This document shows positions 26,528 to 35,008 of a stretch of DNA of 64,000 nucleotides, one piece after another. This stretch comes from Paenibacillus periandrae. Its GTDB lineage: Bacteria > Bacillota > Bacilli > Paenibacillales > NBRC-103111. A program made the translations under genes and the position numbers. The notes beneath the pieces are model-generated. The model searched no databases. It was given only the letters and a program-made list of their open reading frames with translations, and had not been told where the DNA came from. Where the stretch lies: the NCBI RefSeq assembly GCF_022458865.1, contig NZ_JAJNMU010000013.1, positions 124,001 to 188,000 on the forward strand. The letters run 5' to 3'. Each line of letters begins with the position of its first letter. The stretch's first letter is position 1.

Positions 26528-26944
26528 TTATAGGGCAGCCTTCAGCTTATCGATGACTTCCTGATACTCTTCGTCTGTCAAATACGTTTCTCCAGGGTTC
26601 ATTTCAAACATTTTGCCCCATGCGGCACCGTTCTCATATTTCGGTACGACGTGGAAATGCACGTGCGGCATCGTATCACCGAATGCGCCATAATTGATTT
26701 TACCCGGTGCGAAAGCCGACTCAATCGCCTTGGCAGCCTGGGCAACATCGCGCATATAAGCATCCTGCTTCTCCTGGGAAAGGTGAAAAAACTCCTGCTG
26801 ATGCTCATTAAGCGCCACGACACAACGACCCTTATGAGTCTGCTCCTTGAACAAAAATAACGTAGAAACGCGCATTTGCCCAATCTCGATCATTAAATTA
26901 TCAATACGTTCGTCGCGGTTACAATAAATACAATTTATAGACAC
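26528..26944 (-). CDS. HIT-family nucleotide hydrolase, 138 aa
   Basis: The active-site motif HVHFHVVP (HxHxHxx) is intact near residue 95, with the upstream FGDTMPH segment typical of the family. The N-terminal CIYCNRDERIDN carries a CxxC as in many HIT proteins that bind zinc. HIT enzymes hydrolyse nucleoside phosphoramidates and dinucleoside polyphosphates. Start ATG at 26944 follows GGAGAGATGGCAAGTGTCT. The gene is alone and convergent to the YwmB-like gene. Confidence 0.93.
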   Translation of the reverse strand: MSINCIYCNRDERIDNLMIEIGQMRVSTLFLFKEQTHKGRCVVALNEHQQEFFHLSQEKQDAYMRDVAQAAKAIESAFAPGKINYGAFGDTMPHVHFHVVPKYENGAAWGKMFEMNPGETYLTDEEYQEVIDKLKAAL

Positions 26945-27179
26945 TTGCCATCTCTCCAGCCTCGATTAAATTTTCAGAGCAGGTCTTGTTGAAGACCCTC
27001 ATTACCATACTACGTTTCGTCCCTTCATTTGTCCATACCAAGTCTCAGAAGCTATGAAAGCGCAAACTATTTATTTAATTTTCTGAATATTTGTACTATA
27101 ATAGACGTAGAAGGAAATAGCATCCTGGGCAACTGAACAAGACATCCTCATCAAAAAATGATTTTTGGGAGGTCATTGT

Positions 27180-27758
27180 ATGCGTAGCGAAATCGAACAG
27201 GGTACGATATTTGTTTTTGTAGGAACCAGCGGAGCCGGCAGAAAAACCATTGCCCATCAATTAAGCAAGGAGCTTGGGCTGCAGCACATTATTTCTCACA
27301 CCACCCGTGAACCACGGCCTCACGAAATTCATGGTCAGGCTTACTATTTCACCACTCGCAGGGAATTTATCGATGCTGATATTCGCGGTGAATTCATACA
27401 GACGGCCGAGATCGATAATCACTTTTATGGGATCAAAAAATCCGATGTCGAGGCTGCATTCGCCAACCATCCTGTCGCCTATGTAATCGTCAATCGATCG
27501 GGAGCCAACAAATTCAAATATGAATTCCAGGATCGGGCAATTCGTCTATTCATTTATGCTAACAAACAGTTGATTCTGGAAAGACTTGAGGCTCGTAACG
27601 TTTCGGATGAGGTTATTCGACACTATCTGGATCATTATATTGAAGAGGTTTCTTATCGCAAGGAATGTGAGCATGTTTTTGAAAATCTTGAACTAGCCGC
27701 TACCATGCAGCAGGTAAAGAACGCCATCTTATCGCACATGCCAGCAACCACAAGTTAA
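27180..27758 (+). CDS. Guanylate-kinase-like protein with altered P-loop, 192 aa
   Basis: ATG at 27180 follows GGGAGGTCATTGT. The order of motifs is that of guanylate kinase: P-loop GTSGAGRKT near residue 15, SHTTREPRPHEIHGQAYYF, FIQTAEIDNHFYG and a C-terminal helix. The canonical P-loop is GPSGVGKGT; here the Walker lysine position is Arg and Lys is shifted by one. The GMP-binding motif TREPRPHE is kept. It could be a divergent kinase or a paralogue with another substrate. The essential gmk is usually in another context (near rpoZ), so this is probably a second copy. Confidence 0.8.
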   Translation: MRSEIEQGTIFVFVGTSGAGRKTIAHQLSKELGLQHIISHTTREPRPHEIHGQAYYFTTRREFIDADIRGEFIQTAEIDNHFYGIKKSDVEAAFANHPVAYVIVNRSGANKFKYEFQDRAIRLFIYANKQLILERLEARNVSDEVIRHYLDHYIEEVSYRKECEHVFENLELAATMQQVKNAILSHMPATTS

Positions 27759-27793
27759 ATGAGTGACGTCCAAATCATAATAAAATGAGAACG

Positions 27794-27832
27794 AAAAAAA
27801 TGCCCTCAACCGAAGTTGAGAGCATTTTTATT
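27794..27832. terminator. Bidirectional terminator between kinase-like and second csp genes
   Basis: AAATGCcCTCAAC-cgaa-GTTGAGaGCATTT has A-rich and T-rich flanks on either side, so it can serve both convergent genes. Confidence 0.9.
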
Positions 27833-27836
27833 TGAA

Positions 27837-28040
27837 TTACAGTTTAACAACGTTTTCCGCTTGTGGTCCACGGTTGCCTTGTACCACGTTGAACTCAACG
27901 CGTTGGCCTTCGTCTAAAGATTTGAAGCCTTCGCCAACGATTGCGCTGAAATGTACAAATACGTCGTTTCCGCCTTCAACTTCGATAAAACCGAAACCTT
28001 TTTCTGCGTTAAACCATTTTACTGTACCTGTTTGTGCCAT
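27837..28040 (-). CDS. Cold-shock protein (CspA/CspB family), second copy, 67 aa
   Basis: ATG at 28040 follows TTGGAGGTAATACAC and gives [21 protein letters not shown] (first 20 shared with the family). RNP1 and RNP2 motifs are intact and the C-terminus [13 protein letters not shown] is the same as in the copy at 25063-25263. It is transcribed toward the kinase-like gene. The leader begins with a small hairpin and carries the motif AATGTGTGAATTTT that is also found in the other csp leader. Confidence 0.97.
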   Translation of the reverse strand: MAQTGTVKWFNAEKGFGFIEVEGGNDVFVHFSAIVGEGFKSLDEGQRVEFNVVQGNRGPQAENVVKL

Positions 28041-28128
28041 GTGTATTACCTCCAAAAAATATTTAACATGATCTTTTTTTATTTCTTTAAAAAATAAAAA
28101 TTCACACATTGTGAAAAGTTCCATTATA
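28041..28128 (-). promoter_or_regulatory. Promoter and leader of the second cold-shock gene
   Basis: On the minus strand TATAAT (28123-28128) lies just above the hairpin TTCACA-atg-TGTGAA, which would form at the very 5' end of the transcript. A long AT-rich leader of about 75 bases precedes the GGAGG. Confidence 0.6.
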
Positions 28129-28208
28129 GAAATGAAAACCCTTTACAATATCTGAATTAAGGTTCCATCTATTTCAATGTTTTAATAATATCATGGCCCG
28201 ATTTAAAA

Positions 28209-28222
28209 AGCAAGCGCTTTAT
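28209..28222. promoter_or_regulatory. Candidate cre (CcpA site) upstream of the GH26 gene
   Basis: AGCAAGCGCTTTAT holds the symmetric core AAGCGCTT and matches 10 of 14 cre positions. It lies about 100 bases above the likely transcription start, so its effect is uncertain. Confidence 0.35.
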
Positions 28223-28279
28223 GAAATATATGTAATTTTTCAAACGTGATTGGCACCTGTCGAAAATCGCCTGATTTAA

Positions 28280-28308
28280 TTGATTTACTGACTATTTCCA
28301 AGTAAACT
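28280..28308 (+). promoter_or_regulatory. Candidate promoter of the GH26 gene
   Basis: TTGATT (28280-28285), 17 bases, then TAAACT (28303-28308). Both elements are partial matches; the leader would be about 85 bases. The rest of 28129-28279 shows only AT-rich sequence and the cre candidate. Confidence 0.4.
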
Positions 28309-28399
28309 AAGGGAAAATATGGACAAGCTTACTACAGTCGATGTCTCGTTATCCAAAACCACTTCCATTAACAGACTTTACGAACAGGAGAGACGGACC

Positions 28400-29857
28400 A
28401 TGCACGTTTTTACATTGATTTCGCTACGTAAACTCGGGTGGGTCACCCTTATTTTACTATGTATAGCCTGGAGCACAGCGTACGCCGAGTCCGAGGATCC
28501 TGCGACCTATTCGGTATATGAAGCAGAGGATGCGTTACGGATTGGAACTATCGTTTCTCAGGAGCTGCCCGATTATTCAGGCACCGGCTATGTAACCGGC
28601 TTTGAAGTTGCAGGCGATTCTTTGCAATTTACCGTACATGTGGATCAAGAAGGCTTCTACCCTCTGGATATCCGATATGCAGCTCCAAGTGGTGATAAAA
28701 CCAACAATATTGAAATCAACGGCAGCACTGCCGGTGAAAAAATGTTTCCCCAATCCGAGGTATTTACAAATATCGAGTTTGGCCAGATTTATCTCGATGA
28801 AGGTGACAATATCGTAGAAATCACTACGTATTGGGGTTACTTTGATGTCGATTATATCCGTATCGGTCCCTTGCAGGAGCGCCCTGCCATTGCCCCTGTA
28901 TCGAACAAGCTGGTTAGCCCTCAGCCATCGGTTGAAGCTCAAGCCTTAATGTCGTATTTAACCTCTCAATATGGAAAAAGCATTCTTGCCGGTCAGCAGC
29001 GCAGCTCATCGAATGAAGCCAACTACATTTATAAGCAAACGGGTAAGCTGCCTGCAGTCGCAGGATTTACAGCTACCGATTTTGGGGACAATGCGATAGA
29101 ATGGGCCAAATACGGTGGCCTCGTTTCCGTGGAGTGGCATTGGTCTGCCCCGATGAATGAACGAGAATTTATGACCTCCAATACAAGCTTTGATGCCGCC
29201 AAAGCCGTTCAGCCCGGTACTCCTGAGCATAATGCGTTGTTGAAGGACCTGGATCAAATGGCACAAACCTTAAAACGCTTTAAAGATGCCAAAATCCCGA
29301 TCCTGTGGCGTCCGCTGCATGAAGCTGAAGGCGGATGGTTCTGGTGGGGCTCAAAAGGACCCGAAATAGCCAAACAGCTCTATGCGATCATGTTTGAACG
29401 GTTTACTACGTTTCATGGGCTTAATAATCTCATCTGGATCTGGACAACGTCTGACACCAAATATTCCAAGGACTGGTATCCGGGAAATCAATACGTGGAT
29501 ATTTTAGGAATCGATCGTTACATTAAAGCTGGGGATTACAGCACGCTGATGAGTGTGTATGATACTGTCGTCGCAATGGGCAATGGGAAAAAGCTCGTTG
29601 CTTATACGGAGAATGGACCGATTCCAGACCCTCGTCAGCTCAAAAGAAATAAGGTTGGATGGATGTACTTTAATACGTGGCACGAAAAATTTTTGATGGA
29701 TGGTAAAATCAATTCCGATTATCACCTGCGTATGGTATACAACCATCCTTATGTCATTACATTGGACAAGCTGCCTTCGGAAGCGATTTATGGCAAACGT
29801 CCTCTACCCTACCCTTTTCCACCCGCTACTCCAGCCCTTCCAACCCCACTCAAATAA
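28400..29857 (+). CDS. Secreted glycoside hydrolase family 26 (mannanase-type) with N-terminal carbohydrate-binding module, 485 aa
   Basis: ATG at 28400 follows AGGAGAGACGGACC, and a signal peptide ends near AWSTAYAES. Residues about 35-160 (YEAEDALRIGTIVSQE, then FDVDYIRIGP) form a CBM35/CBM6-like module. The catalytic domain from about 190 has the GH26 acid/base motif ILWRPLHEAEGGWFWWG and the nucleophile region VAYTENGPIPDP. GH26 enzymes hydrolyse beta-1,4-mannan or mixed-linkage glucans. The C-terminus ends in a Pro-rich tail. It lies next to xylR/xylA, which suggests hemicellulose use, although the regulators need not be shared. Confidence 0.92.
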   Translation: MHVFTLISLRKLGWVTLILLCIAWSTAYAESEDPATYSVYEAEDALRIGTIVSQELPDYSGTGYVTGFEVAGDSLQFTVHVDQEGFYPLDIRYAAPSGDKTNNIEINGSTAGEKMFPQSEVFTNIEFGQIYLDEGDNIVEITTYWGYFDVDYIRIGPLQERPAIAPVSNKLVSPQPSVEAQALMSYLTSQYGKSILAGQQRSSSNEANYIYKQTGKLPAVAGFTATDFGDNAIEWAKYGGLVSVEWHWSAPMNEREFMTSNTSFDAAKAVQPGTPEHNALLKDLDQMAQTLKRFKDAKIPILWRPLHEAEGGWFWWGSKGPEIAKQLYAIMFERFTTFHGLNNLIWIWTTSDTKYSKDWYPGNQYVDILGIDRYIKAGDYSTLMSVYDTVVAMGNGKKLVAYTENGPIPDPRQLKRNKVGWMYFNTWHEKFLMDGKINSDYHLRMVYNHPYVITLDKLPSEAIYGKRPLPYPFPPATPALPTPLK

Positions 29858-29885
29858 AGTGAGATGGGGTTGAGCGCTTATCCCT

Positions 29886-31058
29886 CTATTCCACCGACAC
29901 TTTCGTCGATGCAAAAAACTTGCTAATCGCAAAGGAGCAAGCCCCAAGCACCGCGGACCTGCTACCAAGCTGGGAAAATTCGATCTGCAGCCGTTCACGC
30001 GGATAAGGCAGCGAACGCCCTTCCAGTGATTGCAGCATGGTCGGACGCAGCCACTGTCCCGCCTCTGCGAGGCGCCCTCCGATAATAATCAGCTCTGGGT
30101 TAAATCCGTTAATAATGTTCACCACACCTACACCGAGAAAGTGTCCTACCCGTTCAAACAGCTTGATGACGGAAGACTCACCCTTTTCCGCAAGCGACAG
30201 CAAAGTTTCCATATCGACAGATTGAGTATTCAATACATTTTTCGCTGCTTCATATAATGCATTTTCCGAAGCATACATTTCCCAACAGCCCGCGTTTCCG
30301 CAGCGGCATGGTTTGCCATCGTGCTGGATCGACATATGCCCGATCTCCCCTGAAAATCCGGAAGAGCCGCGAAACAGCTCTCCTTTGATAATAATTCCGG
30401 CGCCGATTCCTATCCCCACGCTGATGTATACAAGATCGGCTGCATCACGGCCTGCTCCAAATTCCTTTTCCCCAACAGCTCCCGCATTAGCTTCGTTATC
30501 GATCACGACGGCAATGCCAAACTCCTCTTCGATGATACGCTGCAGGGGGACATGAGTCCAGCCCAGATTAGGCGCAAATAATACATCACCCTGCCCGTTG
30601 CTGATTCCCGGGATTCCAATACCAATGCCGACGATACCATAGACGCTCTGTGGAACACGCCGAAGCATCTCGCGGATGCAGGCTTTCAGCTCAGCTAGTG
30701 CCAGCTCCAAAACCGTGTTATCGTGCTGCACCTTATATTGCTCTACAATCGTGCCCTCCAAGTCAGTTAACACGGCTCGTATATAATTCACACCCAGGTC
30801 GATGCCGAGCGCATAACCGGCTGTACGATTAAAGAGCAGCATCATCGGCTTTCGTCCGCCGCTCGATTCGCCCGTGCCAATTTCATTGGCAAGGCTACTT
30901 TCCAGCAGCTCGTTGACCAGACTGGAAACCGTCGCTTTCGTAAGTCCCGTTTGTTCAGCGATACGTGCTCGCGATATAGGTGAATAGTTGCGTATATAGT
31001 GAAGTACGATGGACTTGTTAATCTTTTTGACCAGGTTCAAATCTCCGGTTTGTTTCAT
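29886..31058 (-). CDS. xylR: XylR, ROK-family xylose repressor, 390 aa
   Basis: An N-terminal winged helix (VLHYIRNYSPISRARIAEQT, then LTKATVSSLVNELL) is followed by the ROK sugar-kinase-like domain with LGIDLGVNYIRAVLTDLEG, GIGIGIPGIS and the zinc motif CRCGNAGCWEMYASE. This is the arrangement of XylR. The ATG at 31058 is preferred to 31070, because GGGGGCTATC precedes the former and nothing precedes the latter. The gene is divergent from xylA, with an operator overlapping the xylA promoter. XylR binds that operator in the absence of xylose. Confidence 0.95.
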   Translation of the reverse strand: MKQTGDLNLVKKINKSIVLHYIRNYSPISRARIAEQTGLTKATVSSLVNELLESSLANEIGTGESSGGRKPMMLLFNRTAGYALGIDLGVNYIRAVLTDLEGTIVEQYKVQHDNTVLELALAELKACIREMLRRVPQSVYGIVGIGIGIPGISNGQGDVLFAPNLGWTHVPLQRIIEEEFGIAVVIDNEANAGAVGEKEFGAGRDAADLVYISVGIGIGAGIIIKGELFRGSSGFSGEIGHMSIQHDGKPCRCGNAGCWEMYASENALYEAAKNVLNTQSVDMETLLSLAEKGESSVIKLFERVGHFLGVGVVNIINGFNPELIIIGGRLAEAGQWLRPTMLQSLEGRSLPYPRERLQIEFSQLGSRSAVLGACSFAISKFFASTKVSVE

Positions 31059-31122
31059 GATAGCCCCCATCTGGATGGTTTGGCATTATTTTAGCATGAA
31101 AGTAACCAATGTGCACATACTA

Positions 31123-31147
31123 AGTTTGTTTAATGGATTTACAAACT
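31123..31147. promoter_or_regulatory. XylR operator
   Basis: AGTTTGT-N11-ACAAACT is a perfect inverted repeat of the type bound by XylR in Bacillus. It overlaps the xylA -35 element (31138-31143). Confidence 0.85.
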
Positions 31148-31185
31148 ACGCAGAGAATGCTATGATGGTTTTGAAAGCGTTCTTG
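31138..31185 (+). promoter_or_regulatory. xylA promoter with downstream cre
   Basis: TTTACA (31138-31143), 17 bases, TATGAT (31161-31166). TGAAAGCGTTCTTG (31172-31185) matches 12 of 14 cre positions right at the start site, so CcpA should repress xylA when glucose is present. Confidence 0.8.
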
Positions 31186-31295
31186 CACAGAGCGATAATC
31201 TTGATACGCCTTAGATTGATATCCATTACTATGTTTTTCTGTGTACATGTACGCTGCTGTCGTTCCTTATCAATTCATATCTGGAGGTAAAAACA

Positions 31296-32612
31296 ATGGG
31301 CTATTTTGATCATGTAGGTACTGTGAAGTTTGAAGGGAAATCCTCGACGAATCCACTTGCATTTAAATTTTACAACCCTGATGAAGTCATTTTGGGTAAA
31401 ACGATGCGTGAGCACCTGCGCTTTGGTGTGGCTTATTGGCACTCCTTTACAGGCAATGGCTCTGATCCTTTTGGTGCAGGTACTGCACTTCGCGGCTGGA
31501 ACGAATTATCCGGTATGGAGCTGGCCAAAGCACGCGTTGAAGCTTGCTTCGAGCTGCTGAACATTCTTGATGTCGATTATTTCTGCTTCCATGACCGTGA
31601 TATCGCACCGGAAGGCGACACGCTGCAGGAAACAAATCGCAATCTGGATGAAATCGTCGCTCTGATTAAACAACACATGCAATCCAGCGGCAAAAAACTG
31701 CTGTGGAACACAGCCAACATGTTCACCAATCCACGCTTCGTGCACGGTGCTGCAACAACTTCCAACGCAGATGTATTTGCTTATGCTGCTGCACAAGTGA
31801 AGAAAGCCTTGGATCACGGTAAAGAGCTTGGCGCGGAAAACTACGTATTCTGGGGCGGCCGTGAGGGCTATGAGTCATTGTTGAATACGGATCTTGGCCT
31901 GGAGCTTGATAATCTGGCACGCTTCCTGCAATTGGCTGTTGATTACGCGAAGGAAATCGGCTTTGATGCTCAGTTCCTGATCGAACCAAAACCGAAGGAG
32001 CCATCCAAGCACCAGTATGATTTTGATGCGGCAACTACGCTGCAATTCCTGCAAAAATATGACTTGGCGAAGCATTTCAAGCTGAACCTGGAAGCTAACC
32101 ATGCTACATTGGCAGGACACACCTTCGAGCACGAGCTGCGCGTTGCCCGTATTAATGGCGCTCTGGGCTCTATTGACGCTAACCAAGGCGATCTGCTGCT
32201 GGGCTGGGATACGGACGAATTCCCGACAGATTTGTACGCTTCGACGCTTGCCATGTATGAAATTTTGCAAAACGAGGGTGGCATCGGCCGCGGTGGTGTG
32301 AACTTTGACGCCAAGGTACGTCGTACCTCATTCGAGCCTATCGATGTCGTCTACGCACACATCAACGGTATGGATGCATTCGCTCGCGGGCTGCAGGTAG
32401 CTGCCAAGCTGATTGAAGACCGTGCTTTCGAAAATGTCATTGAAGAGCGTTACGCTTCCTTCACAACCGGCATTGGCGCCGATATCGTATCCGGCAAAGC
32501 AAACTTCCATACGCTGGAAGCTTATGCCTTGCAAAATAACCCGATCACGAACAAATCCGGTCGTGTCGAGGTGCTTCGCTCCATTCTTAACCAATACATC
32601 ATTAACGTATAA
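31296..32612 (+). CDS. xylA: Xylose isomerase, 438 aa
   Basis: ATG at 31296 follows CTGGAGGTAAAAACA. The protein has the class II xylose isomerase hallmarks: [35 protein letters not shown] with the catalytic His-Asp pair, the metal-binding [28 protein letters not shown] and the C-terminal [11 protein letters not shown] (segments cut). Length matches the 438-445 residues of the class. It converts D-xylose to D-xylulose. No xylB follows; the next gene is convergent after a strong terminator, so xylulokinase must lie elsewhere. Confidence 0.98.
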   Translation: MGYFDHVGTVKFEGKSSTNPLAFKFYNPDEVILGKTMREHLRFGVAYWHSFTGNGSDPFGAGTALRGWNELSGMELAKARVEACFELLNILDVDYFCFHDRDIAPEGDTLQETNRNLDEIVALIKQHMQSSGKKLLWNTANMFTNPRFVHGAATTSNADVFAYAAAQVKKALDHGKELGAENYVFWGGREGYESLLNTDLGLELDNLARFLQLAVDYAKEIGFDAQFLIEPKPKEPSKHQYDFDAATTLQFLQKYDLAKHFKLNLEANHATLAGHTFEHELRVARINGALGSIDANQGDLLLGWDTDEFPTDLYASTLAMYEILQNEGGIGRGGVNFDAKVRRTSFEPIDVVYAHINGMDAFARGLQVAAKLIEDRAFENVIEERYASFTTGIGADIVSGKANFHTLEAYALQNNPITNKSGRVEVLRSILNQYIINV

Positions 32613-32647
32613 GTTAATTTTGTTCCTATCCATGTATAGCAATACTT

Positions 32648-32691
32648 AAAGGAACGTATCGAGCTGAACCCAGCCTGATACGTTCCTTTTT
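32648..32691. terminator. Terminator after xylA
   Basis: AAAGGAACGTATC and GATACGTTCCTTT form a 13-bp perfect stem followed by a T-run on the plus strand and preceded by A-rich sequence, so it can act for both convergent genes. Confidence 0.92.
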
Positions 32692-32726
32692 AATGACTAT
32701 TTTGAGGTGGACTCACACAGCTGCTC

Positions 32727-33524
32727 CTATGATTTAGCAGGCTGTTCCTTCTCCACAAAGCCTCCGCCTTGAAAAGCAGTTTCATCCTGCGAGATGGTCT
32801 CGTGGCTGTAGCGCACTTTAGCAAGCACCTCGCTCGCATCATCCTGCGGCTTATAACCGATCAGCTTTTCCAAATATCCGATATCGTAATAATTATCGCT
32901 ATTGTCAGAGGTTCCGTACAGACTGAGAAAATCGATCGAGCTGTCAGCTTCAATGCAGCAGGCGGCCAGTTGAACCATATCCCGGCTCGAAATCCAGATG
33001 TGCGCCGAGCGTGCCGAGTGCGGCCTGTCATCACCTGGAAAATTGCCAATCCGTATATTAAATGAGGAAATACCGTATTTGTCCGCATAGAAGCGCCCCA
33101 GCAATTCAATATAACATTTGCTTAGTCCATAAAAGCTGTCCGGTCGATAAGGCTCATCAGGCTCTACCGTTTCACCTACCTTGTAGAATCCGGTTGCATG
33201 GTTCGAGCTTGCAAAGATCACCCGCTTCACACCATGGGCACGCGCCGCTTCATATACATGATAGGCACCCGTCACATTGATCGGCAGCACCTTGCCAAGG
33301 AAGTCTTCCTCATCCTGAGCCCAGGCAAAATGCAGTACGACATCCACGCCCTGCATCAGCTCCTGAAGCCTGTTGGCATCGGTGACGTCAAGCTTCACGA
33401 TCCCTTGATCAGGATCAGGCTGTAAATCCGCAGCCACGATGTCATATGCCCCTTGCCCCCTCAGTCCTTGCAGCAGACTCTCCCCCAGCTTGCCGTTTGC
33501 TCCGGTAATCAACAATTTCTTCAT
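32727..33524 (-). CDS. NAD-dependent epimerase/uronate dehydrogenase-like SDR protein, 265 aa
   Basis: ATG at 33524 follows GGAGAGGATGATATCG. The Rossmann motif LLITGANGKLGESLL opens the protein, and the catalytic YGLSK (Tyr-x3-Lys) with upstream ASSNHATGFY follows the extended SDR pattern. The residues HFAWAQDEEDF and the short length (about 265) are closest to uronate dehydrogenase-like enzymes, which oxidise galacturonate or glucuronate to aldarolactones. Nearby hemicellulose genes agree with that, but a general sugar epimerase or dehydrogenase role cannot be excluded. Confidence 0.8.
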   Translation of the reverse strand: MKKLLITGANGKLGESLLQGLRGQGAYDIVAADLQPDPDQGIVKLDVTDANRLQELMQGVDVVLHFAWAQDEEDFLGKVLPINVTGAYHVYEAARAHGVKRVIFASSNHATGFYKVGETVEPDEPYRPDSFYGLSKCYIELLGRFYADKYGISSFNIRIGNFPGDDRPHSARSAHIWISSRDMVQLAACCIEADSSIDFLSLYGTSDNSDNYYDIGYLEKLIGYKPQDDASEVLAKVRYSHETISQDETAFQGGGFVEKEQPAKS

Positions 33525-33654
33525 CGATATCATCCTCTCCTATTTGATCGATACGATTTGACCTGCTTGTAGCCACTTGCATAGTATTACCCAATTCCCA
33601 CCAGGTTTAGCGTTATGATATCTGCACTTCAGAGGTCACCCCGTCATCTGACAG

Positions 33655-33682
33655 CAAAAAGGAGCTGCCCGGCAGCCCCTCA
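33655..33682 (-). terminator. Terminator after the UvrC-like gene
   Basis: On the minus strand GGGGCTGCC and GGCAGCTCC pair almost fully and are followed by TTTTTG. It lies 67 bp after the stop codon of the UvrC-like gene. Confidence 0.7.
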
Positions 33683-33748
33683 ATTCGTATATAGTAGATG
33701 TATGCAGCAGTCTGCATCCCACCTTATGAACCATTTTATAATTCGATC

Positions 33749-34972
33749 TTAAGAATGATATTGATCCCGCCGCATCCGATATTCGTAATTATCCTTACAC
33801 AACTTGAGCAGATCGTATTTCAACCCCCGCTTCGGCTGGGTGATGAGCAAAGGTTTGCTCCCTGCTGCCCGTAGCGACGCACGTACCTTGCGCGGATCGA
33901 CAACCCGGTTCACGATAAGCTCGTCCGGCCGTTCGGCACGATAATGCGAGATCAGAAAGCTGTCGCAAGCCGCGCCCGTTTCCTGATCAGCGGCGGTCAG
34001 CTCCTGCATATAGAAATCGCGCAGCATCCCTTCCTGCACCTTGGCGATCAATACCTGGCCCTCTCCGAAGTAAAGCACATCCTGATTGACGATCACCTCT
34101 CGATCAACAATTTGCTTAACAGGCAATCTTTCGAGAATACGAATATGGCGAAGCATGTTCTCGGCCTTTTCAAATTCAAGACGCTCGGCATAATCGCCCA
34201 TTTTGCTGTACATCGCCGCTATCAGCGTCTCGCCGTTGTTAACAAGCAGCTCTGCTGCCTGAGATGCCGTATCGCGATAGGCTTCCTCGGAAATCCAGCC
34301 TTCGCAAACACCGCTGCATTTGCCAATATGGTACAGCAGACACGCTCGCTTAGGCAAAGTCCGGCAAGTACGCAGACGAAAATGATCAGTGACAAATTCC
34401 AGCACAGCATTCCGAAAGCGGGAGCTCGGATAAGGGCCAAAGCGCTGCTGATTCAGGGATACTGCTAACGGATCTGCAGCCTGTTTCATTACTTTGGGTA
34501 GATGTGGCAGTTCACGTGCAATTGATCCGGCGGATGGGTCGGCCGTAGGTTTCTGCTGTTTCTTTCGGTGCAGTGGATAACGCTGAGGTTTATCCAAGTG
34601 GTCTGGAGTTGACTTGCGGTTTCGGTAAAAGACGTCCAATCGCGGAACAGGCTCCGCTGTCAGCTGCAGGTACGCGTAGCCGCTGTTATCTCTTTTAAGC
34701 GCCCTGTTGTAGTAGGGCTTATGAATTTTGATTAAATTATTTTCCAGCAGCAGGCTTTCCGGCTCATTGTTGACCAGCACCACTTCAATCGCGGCAATTT
34801 CCTGAACGAGCTGCACAATCTTCTTGCGGTGCTTGCGCTGTTGAAAGTAGGAACGCAAACGGCTGCGCAGGTTTTTCGATTTGCCGACATAAATGATCCG
34901 GCCAGCGGCATTTTTCATCAAATAACACCCTGGAGCCTCCGGATATTCCCCGGCATGGAACACGAATGACAT
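33749..34972 (-). CDS. Truncated UvrC-like protein (GIY-YIG plus UVR motif), 407 aa
   Basis: ATG at 34972 follows AGGAGGACTTCTATCG. The GIY-YIG nuclease domain is clear at residues 8-90: APGCYLMKNAAGRIIYVGKS, then LVNNEPESLLLENNLIKIHKPYYN. A low-complexity segment (about 120-165, rich in Lys, Gln and Pro) is inserted where normal UvrC is compact. A Cys-rich block (CLLYHIGKCSGVCEG) and a UVR motif around YAERLEFEKAENML follow. The protein ends near residue 407; full UvrC has about 600 residues with an RNase-H-like nuclease and HhH domain, which are missing. It may be a Cho-like single-incision nuclease or a helper of UvrABC. The frame is intact, so it is not an obvious pseudogene. Confidence 0.85.
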   Translation of the reverse strand: MSFVFHAGEYPEAPGCYLMKNAAGRIIYVGKSKNLRSRLRSYFQQRKHRKKIVQLVQEIAAIEVVLVNNEPESLLLENNLIKIHKPYYNRALKRDNSGYAYLQLTAEPVPRLDVFYRNRKSTPDHLDKPQRYPLHRKKQQKPTADPSAGSIARELPHLPKVMKQAADPLAVSLNQQRFGPYPSSRFRNAVLEFVTDHFRLRTCRTLPKRACLLYHIGKCSGVCEGWISEEAYRDTASQAAELLVNNGETLIAAMYSKMGDYAERLEFEKAENMLRHIRILERLPVKQIVDREVIVNQDVLYFGEGQVLIAKVQEGMLRDFYMQELTAADQETGAACDSFLISHYRAERPDELIVNRVVDPRKVRASLRAAGSKPLLITQPKRGLKYDLLKLCKDNYEYRMRRDQYHS

Positions 34973-35008
34973 CGATAGAAGTCCTCCTGTTAGTGAACTG
35001 GATTAAAG

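Noticed and set aside
33749-34972. Degraded uvrC pseudogene
   Set aside because: The frame is intact, start and terminator are good, and the C-terminus ends in a normal stop, so a genuine short protein is more likely.
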